Part shown: positions 1 through 5,711 of the stretch, piece after piece
Layout of the letters: the number at the start of each line of letters is the position of its first letter
Numbering within the stretch: the first letter of the stretch is position 1
Assembly: GCA_017882935.1 (NCBI GenBank)
Contig: JADGOP010000146.1
Span: forward strand, 1-6,424
DNA: 6,424 nucleotides
Direction of reading: 5' to 3'
From: Actinomycetota bacterium
GTDB lineage: Bacteria; Actinomycetota; Acidimicrobiia; Acidimicrobiales; Iamiaceae
The notes under the pieces: generated by a model
What the model saw: only the letters and a program-made list of their open reading frames with translations
What the model was told of the DNA's origin: nothing
Database searches by the model: none
Program-made: the position numbers and the translations under genes

Positions 1-229
1 GCAGCACCTGCGTGGCGTCGTAGGAGACGACCAGCGCCGAGCCGGTGAGGTGCCCGTCGGTGCAGCTGCGCAGCAGGGCGTCGGGGTGGGTGGCCAGGAA
101 CCCGAGCATGTGGACGTGGTGGTCGGCGTCGGGGTCGAGCGCGGTGTCGATGGCGAGGCGCGCGACCGCCAGGTCGGCGCTGGGCTCGAGCCGGGGGTCG
201 CCGCTCGCCAGCAGGGTCGGCTCAGCCAC
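1..229 (-). CDS. Probable NUDIX hydrolase, N-terminal fragment (runs off the left edge)
   Basis: About 76 codons are visible from the GTG at 229, which overlaps the end of the AAG gene by eight bases; the frame stays open to the window edge. The visible protein has a segment HMLGFLATHPDALLRSC followed by GHLTGSALVVSYDATQVL. This layout (a His-Pro-Asp-Ala segment, a Cys, then G-H-[LI]-T-G-S-A-x-V-V) precedes the catalytic box in a familiar group of actinobacterial NUDIX hydrolases, which then continue into a Gly-Gly-His segment. The NUDIX box itself would lie beyond the edge and is not seen, so the call rests on the N-terminal pattern only. Such enzymes hydrolyse nucleoside diphosphate-linked compounds; the substrate cannot be told. 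Alternative: an unrelated small protein in the same coupled string. The start could be the ATG at 109, but the eight-base overlap fits the local gene packing better. Confidence 0.65.
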   Translation of the reverse strand, partial: MAEPTLLASGDPRLEPSADLAVARLAIDTALDPDADHHVHMLGFLATHPDALLRSCTDGHLTGSALVVSYDATQVL

Positions 230-851
230 GTGCCACCGCCGCCCGGGGGCCCGGCGTGCGGGACCCGAACCGGCTCTGCGGGTCGAACCAGCGCCACGGC
301 TGCTCCACGGCCACCGAGATGCCGACGCGGGGCCCCACGCCCGGCTCCGCCGGAGGAGGGGTGCCGTCGTCGACGATGCGGATGCCGCGGTCGCCCGACA
401 GCAGATCGGCCCCGTCGTCGGTGCCCGTGATGCCCAGCGCCTCGCAGAGCTTGGCGGGCCCGTTGCTGACGTCGACCGGTCGGCGTGCACCGGAACGCGC
501 CGCGGTCATGGCCTCGATGCCCCGCACCGGCTCGAGCGCACGGATCAGCACGGCCGCGGCCTCGTCGGGCCGGGCGCACACGACGTTGGCGCACCAGTGC
601 ATCCCGTAGGAGAAGTAGACGTAGAGGTGGCCGGCGGGCCCGAACATGGTCGTGGTGCGCGGCGTGCGACCGCGGAACGCGTGGCTGGCCGGGTCGTCGG
701 CGCCACGGTAGGCCTCCACCTCGACGATGCGACCGGCGCGGTCCCCCTCCGGGGCGCGCCGGACGAGCAGCTTGCCGAGCAGCTCCGGGGCGACCACGAG
801 TGCGTCGCGGGCGAAGAAGCCACGGGGCAGGACCGGGTCAGCTGCGTTCAC
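222..851 (-). CDS. 3-methyladenine DNA glycosylase, AAG/MPG family
   Basis: Base-excision-repair enzyme expected to remove alkylated purines (3-methyladenine, 7-methylguanine) and perhaps hypoxanthine, leaving an abasic site. The product is 209 residues, normal for the bacterial AAG family. Signatures are FFARDALVVAPELLGKLLV (12-30), RIVEVEAYRGADDPASHAF (41-59; Glu46 aligns with the human catalytic Glu125, and His57 is the conserved histidine after it), MFGPAGHLYVYFSYGMHWC (69-87), LIRALEP (102-108) and NGPAKLCEALGI (130-141). The GTG start at 851 overlaps the argH end by 14 bases. No strong Shine-Dalgarno precedes it, so it probably depends on ribosomes finishing argH. The C-terminus is a short Arg/Pro/Ala-rich tail. 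Its TGA lies within GTGGCTGA, which also holds the start of the next gene. An AAG gene just after argH is, as I recall, common in actinobacteria, unlike the UDG-like insertion on the other side. Confidence 0.95.
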   Translation of the reverse strand: MNAADPVLPRGFFARDALVVAPELLGKLLVRRAPEGDRAGRIVEVEAYRGADDPASHAFRGRTPRTTTMFGPAGHLYVYFSYGMHWCANVVCARPDEAAAVLIRALEPVRGIEAMTAARSGARRPVDVSNGPAKLCEALGITGTDDGADLLSGDRGIRIVDDGTPPPAEPGVGPRVGISVAVEQPWRWFDPQSRFGSRTPGPRAAVARG

Positions 852-2214
852 GGTCGGTCTGGAGCCGCGCCCGGAACCGGTCGAGCTGGTGTGCCACCGG
901 CTTGGGGCCGGCCCCGCCGGGCGTGGTGCGCCGGGTCACCGAGACCCCCGGCTCCAGCAGCTCCACCGCGGCGTCGCCCAGGTCGGGGTGTGCCGCCACG
1001 AGCTCGGCGAGCGGCACGTGGCGCTCGATGGAGTCGCGCACCAGGCCGCCGATGAGCGCGTGCGCCTCACGGAAGGGCGTGCCCTGCTCGACGAGCAGCT
1101 CGGCGAGGTCGGTGGCAACGAGGTACGGCGAGTCGGCTGCCGCCTGCATCCGGTCGGTGTCGAACCACGACGACGCGAGCAGGCCCTGCATCGCGCCGAG
1201 GGCGAGGCTCATCTGGTCGACCGAGTCGAACAGGGGCTCCTTGTCCTCCTGGAGGTCGCGGTTGTAGGCGAGCGGCAGGCCCTTGAGGGTGGTGAGCAGG
1301 CCGGTGAGGTTGCCGACGAGGCGACCGACCTTGCCGCGCGCCAGCTCGGCGATGTCGGGGTTCTTCTTCTGCGGCAGCATCGAGCTGCCGGTGGAGTAGG
1401 CGTCGTCGAGGCGCAGGAAGCCGAACTCCTCGGTGGACCAGAGGATGATCTCCTCGCCCAGGCGCGACAGGTGCACGCCGAGCAGCGCCAGGTCGAACAG
1501 GGCCTCGGCCACGAAGTCGCGGTCGCTGACGGCGTCGAGGGAGTTCTCGAAGGGACCGTCGAAGCCGAGGTCGCGGGCCACGCCCTCGGGGTCGAGGTCG
1601 AGCGAGGAGCCGGCCAGCGCCCCGGCGCCCAGCGGTGACACGTTGAGGCGGGTGCGGGTGGCGTCGAGGCGGTCGACGTCGCGGGCCAGCGCCCAGCCGT
1701 GCGCCAGCAGGTGGTGTGCCAGCAGGACGGGTTGGGCGCGCTGCAGGTGCGTGTAGCCGGGCAGGTAGGTCTCACCGGCGGCGATGGCCCGCTCGAGCAG
1801 CACGCCCTGCAGCTCGAGCACGCGGGCGATGATCTCGGTGAGCGAGCGGCGGCAGTAGAGGCGCAGGTCGGTGGCGACCTGGTCGTTGCGGCTGCGCCCG
1901 GTGTGCAGCTTGGCGCCCGCGGGCCCGGCGAGCTCGGTGACCCGCCGCTCGACCGCGGTGTGGATGTCCTCGTCGGACGGTCGGTACTCGAAGCGCCCGC
2001 CGTTGATCTCCTCCTCGACGCGGTCGAGCGCGGCCTGCACCAGGCCCGCCTCGGCGGCATCGAGGATGCCGGCGCGGACCAGGCCGCGCACGTGCGCGCG
2101 CGAGCCGACCAGGTCGTCGGCCGCGAGGCGCTGATCGAACGGGAGGCTCACCGTGAAGGCGAGCAGCTCCTCGGCCGGCCCGCGATCGAAGCGGCCGTGC
2201 CACAACGTGCCCAT
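838..2214 (-). CDS. argH: Argininosuccinate lyase (ArgH)
   Basis: Last step of arginine synthesis: cleaves argininosuccinate to arginine and fumarate. It belongs to the fumarase/aspartase superfamily and works as a tetramer with composite active sites. The product is 458 residues, typical of the family (about 455-475). The N-terminus [20 protein letters not shown] matches the usual opening. Conserved regions are [13 protein letters not shown] (104-116), [10 protein letters not shown] (153-162, with the catalytic-region Thr-His) and the superfamily signature [12 protein letters not shown] (276-287, with the flexible loop bearing the catalytic Ser). It is the only gene here with an ATG start (2214). 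AGGG at 2221-2224, six bases upstream, overlaps the TAG stop of the UDG-like gene. Its end overlaps the next gene, the alkyladenine glycosylase, by 14 bases. Separation from argG by a foreign gene is the only oddity; the protein looks intact. Confidence 0.98.
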   Translation of the reverse strand: MGTLWHGRFDRGPAEELLAFTVSLPFDQRLAADDLVGSRAHVRGLVRAGILDAAEAGLVQAALDRVEEEINGGRFEYRPSDEDIHTAVERRVTELAGPAGAKLHTGRSRNDQVATDLRLYCRRSLTEIIARVLELQGVLLERAIAAGETYLPGYTHLQRAQPVLLAHHLLAHGWALARDVDRLDATRTRLNVSPLGAGALAGSSLDLDPEGVARDLGFDGPFENSLDAVSDRDFVAEALFDLALLGVHLSRLGEEIILWSTEEFGFLRLDDAYSTGSSMLPQKKNPDIAELARGKVGRLVGNLTGLLTTLKGLPLAYNRDLQEDKEPLFDSVDQMSLALGAMQGLLASSWFDTDRMQAAADSPYLVATDLAELLVEQGTPFREAHALIGGLVRDSIERHVPLAELVAAHPDLGDAAVELLEPGVSVTRRTTPGGAGPKPVAHQLDRFRARLQTDRERS

Positions 2215-2222
2215 GGGTTGCC

Positions 2223-2888
2223 CTACCGCCGGAACCGATCGCAGTGCACCCGGGCCTGGGTCAGCGCGTTGACGACCTCGTCCTCACCGGCCGAGCGGGA
2301 CTGCTTGCCACCCTTGGTGATGCCGCGGCCGCTCGGCAGCGGTGCCTTGACGACGAGCGGCCCGAGCGTGGCGTCGCGACGGCGCTCCTTGAGCTGCGAC
2401 CAGCTCACGTCGGCCATGCGGCCGAGCAGGACCACGGCGTGCAGGTCGGGCAGCAGCTCGATGAACCGGTACAGCGGCTCGGTGGCGGAGCGGACCTGCA
2501 CCTCGGTGGGCGTCTTGTAGCCGGGGACGACCCACGGGAAGGCGTTCCACGACACGGTGCGCGAAGCGTCGAGCTCGGCGCGGTCGAGGCAGGTGGCGAG
2601 CAGCTCGGACGTGGCGTCGTCGTTCTCGACGCACAGGAAGCCGCTGCCGCTGGCACCGTCCTGGTCGTCGGCGCCGATGCCGGGTGCGGCGAGGAGCAGC
2701 AGCACCTCGGCGTTGACGCCGCCGTGGTGCGGCGAGATGTGCGGCATCCAGCGGTTGCGCGTGGAGATCAGGTCGTCGACCAGCTTGTTGAGCGGCTCCA
2801 CGTGGTCGTCGTAGCGGCGCTCCTGCATCTCGGCGAGGAACGCGGGATCGCTCATCCGGCGGTGGCTGGCGACGACTGGAGAATTCAA
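2223..2888 (-). CDS. Uracil-DNA glycosylase superfamily-like protein, divergent motif
   Basis: The product is 221 residues from the TTG at 2888, or 210 from the ATG at 2855. It resembles a group of actinobacterial proteins annotated as uracil-DNA glycosylase; this recognition is from memory of the pattern. Visible are HHGGVNAEVLLLLAAPGIG (residues 54-72, strand plus the loop where UDG-like enzymes carry their first motif), GSGFLCVENDD (81-91), SWNAFPW (113-119), LPDLHAVVLLGRMA (146-159, core strand) and KAPLPSGRG (181-189). In typical members the last segment is a His-Pro-Ser-Pro DNA-intercalation motif; here His reads as Leu and the second Pro as Gly, so uracil excision is uncertain. There is no signal peptide or membrane segment, so it is probably cytoplasmic. 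It sits between argG and argH, where the standard cluster has nothing. Its TAG stop is eight bases before the argH start and forms part of the argH Shine-Dalgarno (TAGGG), suggesting translational coupling. The exact substrate, if any, cannot be told from sequence. Confidence 0.75.
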   Translation of the reverse strand: MNSPVVASHRRMSDPAFLAEMQERRYDDHVEPLNKLVDDLISTRNRWMPHISPHHGGVNAEVLLLLAAPGIGADDQDGASGSGFLCVENDDATSELLATCLDRAELDASRTVSWNAFPWVVPGYKTPTEVQVRSATEPLYRFIELLPDLHAVVLLGRMADVSWSQLKERRRDATLGPLVVKAPLPSGRGITKGGKQSRSAGEDEVVNALTQARVHCDRFRR

Positions 2889-2894
2889 CTGGCG

Positions 2895-2898
2895 CTCC
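2895..2898 (-). promoter_or_regulatory. Shine-Dalgarno supporting the TTG start of the UDG-like gene
   Basis: GGAG lies six bases upstream of the TTG at 2888. It is embedded in CGGAGCGCC, the same nine bases that precede the GTG of argF. The in-frame ATG at 2855 has only GCCGG directly before it and no recognisable Shine-Dalgarno, so this site favours the TTG start. Confidence 0.5.
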
Positions 2899-2942
2899 GA
2901 ACAAGCAACGACGTGGCGGGGGCCGACCCGAGGGGGGCGGTG

Positions 2943-2960
2943 GCTGCGCAGGAGCGCAGC
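2943..2960 (-). other. GC-rich stem-loop in the argG to UDG-like spacer
   Basis: The sequence GCTGCGC, four loop bases, then GCGCAGC forms a perfect 7-bp stem. It lies in the only large non-coding gap (2889-3039), about 80 bases past the argG stop and 55 bases before the next start. No T-run follows it on the minus strand, so it is not a standard intrinsic terminator. It could be a U-tract-less terminator or attenuating hairpin, an mRNA end-stabiliser, or chance pairing, which is common at this GC content. The rest of the spacer shows no tRNA, repeat or strong promoter. Confidence 0.3.
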
Positions 2961-3039
2961 TCCCTCACCCTACGTTCCCCGGTCCACACGGCACAGATCG
3001 AGTCGGCCGGCTCGGCGCGCCCGGACACCGTGCGGCAGC

Positions 3040-4257
3040 TCAGGAGCGCGACCCGGGGCCCTGTCGGGCCGACCAGGTCTCGAGGCCGAGGCCCCAGAGG
3101 CGGACGAAGCCGGCACTGTCCTCGTGCCGGAACGAGTCGGCCGCGTCGTAGGTGGCCAGGCCGTAGTCGTAGAGGCTGTCGGGGCTGCGCCGCCCGGTGA
3201 CCACGCAGCTGCCGGGCTCGAGGTGCAGCCGCACCTCGCCGGTGACGTGGCGCTGGCTCGACTTCACGAACGAGTCGAAGGCGTCCTTGAGCGGCGAGAA
3301 CCACAGGCCGTCGTAGATCAGCTCCGCGTAGCGGGGCTCGATGCGTGCCTTCTCTCGGTCGAGGTCGCGCTCGAGGCAGATCGACTCGAGATCCTTGTGG
3401 GCCAGGATCAGGGCGAGGCTCGCCGGGCACTCGTAGGTCTCGCGGCTCTTGATGCCCACCCGGCGGTTCTCGACCATGTCGATGCGGCCCCAGCCGTAGG
3501 ACCCGATGAGCTCGTTGAGCAAGGTGATGATGCCGAGCATGCCGAGCCGCTCACCGTCGACCGAGGTGGGCTTGCCCTGCTCGAACCCGATGACGACGTC
3601 GCGCGGCTCGGTGGCCGTCTGGCGCGTGAGCATCCACACGCCTTGCGGCGGCACGGCCCACGGGTCCTCCATCTCGCCGCACTCGATGGCGCGACCCCAG
3701 AGGTTGTCGTCGATCGAGTACACCTTCTCCTTGGTGGCGACGATCGGGATGTCGTTGCGGTACGCGTAGAGGATGGACTCCTCGCGGGTCATGCCCCAGC
3801 CACGCACCGGTGCGAGCACCTCGAGGTCGGGCGCCAGCGAGCGGGTCCCCACCTCGAAGCGCACCTGGTCGTTGCCCTTGCCCGTGCAGCCGTGGGCCAC
3901 CGCGTCGGCGCCGAAGCGGCGGGCGCCCTCGACGAGGTGCTTCACGATCACGGGCCGTGACAGCGCCGACACCAGCGGATACCGGCCCTCGTAGAGCGCG
4001 TTGGCCGCCAGTGCTGGTGCGACGAAGTTCTCGGCGAACTCCTCGCGGGCGTCGATGACCACCGCCTCCGAGGCACCCGCGGCGAGCGCGCGCGCCTTGA
4101 TGGCGTCCCACGGGTCACCGGACTGCGCCGGATCGACGGCCTGGCCGACGTCGACCGCGAGGGCGATCACCTCGACGCCGTAGGTTTCGATCATCCAGCG
4201 CACGGCCACCGACGTGTCGAGACCACCGCTGTATGCCAGGACCACTCGCTTCGCCAC
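3040..4257 (-). CDS. argG: Argininosuccinate synthase (ArgG)
   Basis: ATP-dependent enzyme condensing citrulline and aspartate to argininosuccinate with release of AMP and PPi, normally a cytoplasmic tetramer. The product is 405 residues, matching the ~400-residue type I family. The N-terminal ATP pyrophosphatase loop is AYSGGLDTSV (residues 8-17). Further conserved blocks are YPLVSALSRP (93-102), AHGCTGKGNDQVRFE (121-135, nucleotide and citrulline/aspartate site) and YSIDDNLWGRAIECGEMEDP (180-199). The start is GTG at 4257, immediately before AKRVVLAYSGG and preceded by a strong AAGAGG. The TGA stop is followed by a 151-base spacer before the next gene, the largest gap in the window, so this is where the arginine transcript might end or a second one begin. 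No frameshift or missing core motif is seen. Confidence 0.98.
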   Translation of the reverse strand: MAKRVVLAYSGGLDTSVAVRWMIETYGVEVIALAVDVGQAVDPAQSGDPWDAIKARALAAGASEAVVIDAREEFAENFVAPALAANALYEGRYPLVSALSRPVIVKHLVEGARRFGADAVAHGCTGKGNDQVRFEVGTRSLAPDLEVLAPVRGWGMTREESILYAYRNDIPIVATKEKVYSIDDNLWGRAIECGEMEDPWAVPPQGVWMLTRQTATEPRDVVIGFEQGKPTSVDGERLGMLGIITLLNELIGSYGWGRIDMVENRRVGIKSRETYECPASLALILAHKDLESICLERDLDREKARIEPRYAELIYDGLWFSPLKDAFDSFVKSSQRHVTGEVRLHLEPGSCVVTGRRSPDSLYDYGLATYDAADSFRHEDSAGFVRLWGLGLETWSARQGPGSRS

Positions 4258-4264
4258 AGTTCTT

Positions 4265-4270
4265 CCTCTT
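4265..4270 (-). promoter_or_regulatory. Ribosome binding site of argG
   Basis: AAGAGG lies seven bases upstream of the GTG start of argG, in the 45-base gap after argR. It is the clearest purine-rich Shine-Dalgarno in the window and fixes the argG start at the non-ATG codon at 4257. I see no AT-rich ARG-box palindrome and no convincing promoter in this gap, so argG is probably read through from argR. Confidence 0.7.
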
Positions 4271-4302
4271 CGCTGCTCAGGATCGGATGATGTCGGGAGG
4301 TG

Positions 4303-4815
4303 CTACAGGCCGGCCAGGTCACGCAGCTCGTCGGCGAGCGACGCGCCGCCACGCTGCTCGGCCACGACCACGATGAGGGTGTCGTCGCCGGCCACGGTGC
4401 CGAGCACGTCGGGGAGCGCCGCCCGGTCGAGCGCCGAGCCCACCACGTGGGCCGAGCCCGGCGGGGTGCGCAGGACGACGAGGTTGGACGACGACGCCAC
4501 CTCCACGACCCAGTCGCCGAACACCCGCCGCAGGTGGTCGTCGGGGGCCCGTTGCGCGAACGGCAGGTCGGGGATGGCGTAGATGCTCTCGCCGCCCGGG
4601 CCGCGGACCTTGATGGCCCCCAGCTCCTCGAGGTCGCGCGATGCCGTCGCCTGCGTGGCGCGCACGCCGTGCGCCGCCAACAGCTCCACCAGCTCGCCCT
4701 GGCTGGTGACGTTGTGTTGCTCGAGCAGCTCGGCCACGCGGTGCTGGCGCTGGGGCTTCGAGAGCCGGCTGGGCTCGTCGCCTGTGGCGCCGCGCGACGC
4801 CCGAGGAGCGCTCAC
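4303..4815 (-). CDS. argR: Arginine repressor (ArgR)
   Basis: Arginine-sensing transcription factor, normally hexameric, that represses arginine biosynthesis genes. The product is 170 residues from the GTG at 4815 (family about 150-170). The N-terminal winged helix-turn-helix spans about residues 20-83, with SQGELVELL (38-46) and the recognition-helix sequence TQATASRDL (54-62). The C-terminal oligomerisation and arginine-binding domain includes PPGSAHVVGSALD (118-130) and the hallmark GTVAGDDT (139-146), whose Asp pair is known to contact arginine. The first 18 or so residues are a low-complexity extension rich in Ser, Ala and Arg. The GTG start is chosen because it overlaps the argF stop (GTGA) and has GAGGG at 4825-4829, nine bases upstream; a longer open frame reaches 4887 but lies inside argF. 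The position inside the cluster implies that ArgR is made with the enzymes it controls, giving negative feedback. The stop is TAG. Confidence 0.95.
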   Translation of the reverse strand: MSAPRASRGATGDEPSRLSKPQRQHRVAELLEQHNVTSQGELVELLAAHGVRATQATASRDLEELGAIKVRGPGGESIYAIPDLPFAQRAPDDHLRRVFGDWVVEVASSSNLVVLRTPPGSAHVVGSALDRAALPDVLGTVAGDDTLIVVVAEQRGGASLADELRDLAGL

Positions 4816-5711
4816 CGGGCTGCACCCTCGAGCAGCCACAGCAGCGCGCCCCGGGCCGCGTGCATACGGTTCGTCGCCTGCTCCCACACCCGGCTGCGGG
4901 GCCCGTCGATGACGGCCGCCGAGACCTCCTCGTCGCGGTGCGCGGGGAGGCAGTGCAGGAAGATGACGTCGGGGCCGGCAGCCTCGAGGAGGGCCTCGTC
5001 GATGGTGAAGCCCTCGAAGTCATGGCGCCGCTGCACGGCCTCCAGCTCCTGGCCCATCGAGGTCCACACGTCGGCGTAGATGGCGTCGGCGCCTGCCACC
5101 GCGGCGGTGGGTCGGTCGAACACCTCGAGCGCGACGCCCGACGCGGCGATGCGGTCGAGCATCAGCTCGGGCACCGGGTGGCTGGCCGGACAGGCCACGC
5201 GCACCTGCATGCCGAGCATCCCGGTGGCGAGGGCAAGGGACTGGAGCACGTTGTTCGGGTCGCCCACGTACGTGATGGTGCGACCCTCGAGCCCGCCGAG
5301 CTCCTGGCGAAGGGTGAGCACGTCGGCGATGGCCTGCAGCGGGTGCGCCTCGTCGGACAGCAGGTTCACCACCGGCACGCTCGCAGCGGCCGCCACGCGC
5401 TCGATCTTGCCGTGCTCGAAGACGCGGCAGCCGATGGCCGCGTGGTAGCAGCTGAGCGTGCGGGCGATGTCCTCGGCGGTCTCGCGGGTGTCGATGCCGA
5501 CCTCGACCCCCTGCACCGTGACCGGGTGGCCGCCGAGCTGGTGCACCGCCATCTCGGTGGAGTGACGGGTGCGCAGCGACGGCTTCTCGAAGACCAGGCC
5601 CACTCCCCTGCCGTCGAGGCAGCGGCGCGGGCTGGGCTGCTCGGCCAAGGCGATGAGGTGGAGGAGCTCGTCGCGCGAGAGGTCGTCGATCTCCAGGAGG
5701 TGGCGGGTCAC
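4812..5711 (-). CDS. argF: Ornithine carbamoyltransferase (ArgF)
   Basis: Cytoplasmic enzyme joining carbamoyl phosphate to ornithine to give citrulline, usually as a trimer. The product is 299 residues, within the usual 300-330 range. Carbamoyl-phosphate site: FEKPSLRTR (residues 41-49; the family core is S-x-R-T-R). Further motifs are CRVFEHGKIE (95-104), DEAHPLQAIAD (120-130, the HPxQ motif), YVGDPNNV (148-155), DVWTSMGQE (214-222, ornithine side) and HCLPAHR (253-259, with the reactive Cys). These favour an ornithine rather than an aspartate carbamoyltransferase. The start is GTG at 5711: it overlaps the argD stop as GTGA and has a GGAG Shine-Dalgarno at 5717-5720, five bases upstream. 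A longer open frame runs upstream through argD, but it encodes only arginine-rich nonsense. The TGA stop overlaps the GTG of argR in the same four-base manner. Small variations are Leu in SLRTR (often Thr or Ala) and Pro in YVGDPNNV (often Gly). Confidence 0.97.
   Translation of the reverse strand: MTRHLLEIDDLSRDELLHLIALAEQPSPRRCLDGRGVGLVFEKPSLRTRHSTEMAVHQLGGHPVTVQGVEVGIDTRETAEDIARTLSCYHAAIGCRVFEHGKIERVAAAASVPVVNLLSDEAHPLQAIADVLTLRQELGGLEGRTITYVGDPNNVLQSLALATGMLGMQVRVACPASHPVPELMLDRIAASGVALEVFDRPTAAVAGADAIYADVWTSMGQELEAVQRRHDFEGFTIDEALLEAAGPDVIFLHCLPAHRDEEVSAAVIDGPRSRVWEQATNRMHAARGALLWLLEGAAR

Noticed and set aside
2885..2968. Possible 27-codon leader ORF (GTG at 2968, TGA overlapping the UDG-like TTG)
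   Set aside because: It has no convincing Shine-Dalgarno and no run of Arg or another regulatory codon. It is the tail of a long open frame that runs on from argG, as chance frames do here.
2967..2972. TAGGGT as a -10 promoter element on the minus strand
   Set aside because: No -35-like hexamer lies at 16-19 bases upstream. A nearby GGAAC resembles an ECF-sigma -35 but has no matching -10. It is too weak to list as a feature.
2244..3200. 318-codon plus-strand open frame across the UDG-like gene, the spacer and the end of argG
   Set aside because: It spans a recognisable minus-strand coding region and shows no family motif. It is a mirror of third-position GC bias, though I considered it because it also covers the spacer.
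3124..3960. 278-codon plus-strand open frame inside argG
   Set aside because: It is an antisense shadow of argG with low-complexity, His/Asp/Val-rich sequence.
4258..4302. ARG box in the argR-argG gap
   Set aside because: The gap has no AT-rich TGCAT/ATGCA-type palindrome. The only clear signal is the argG Shine-Dalgarno.
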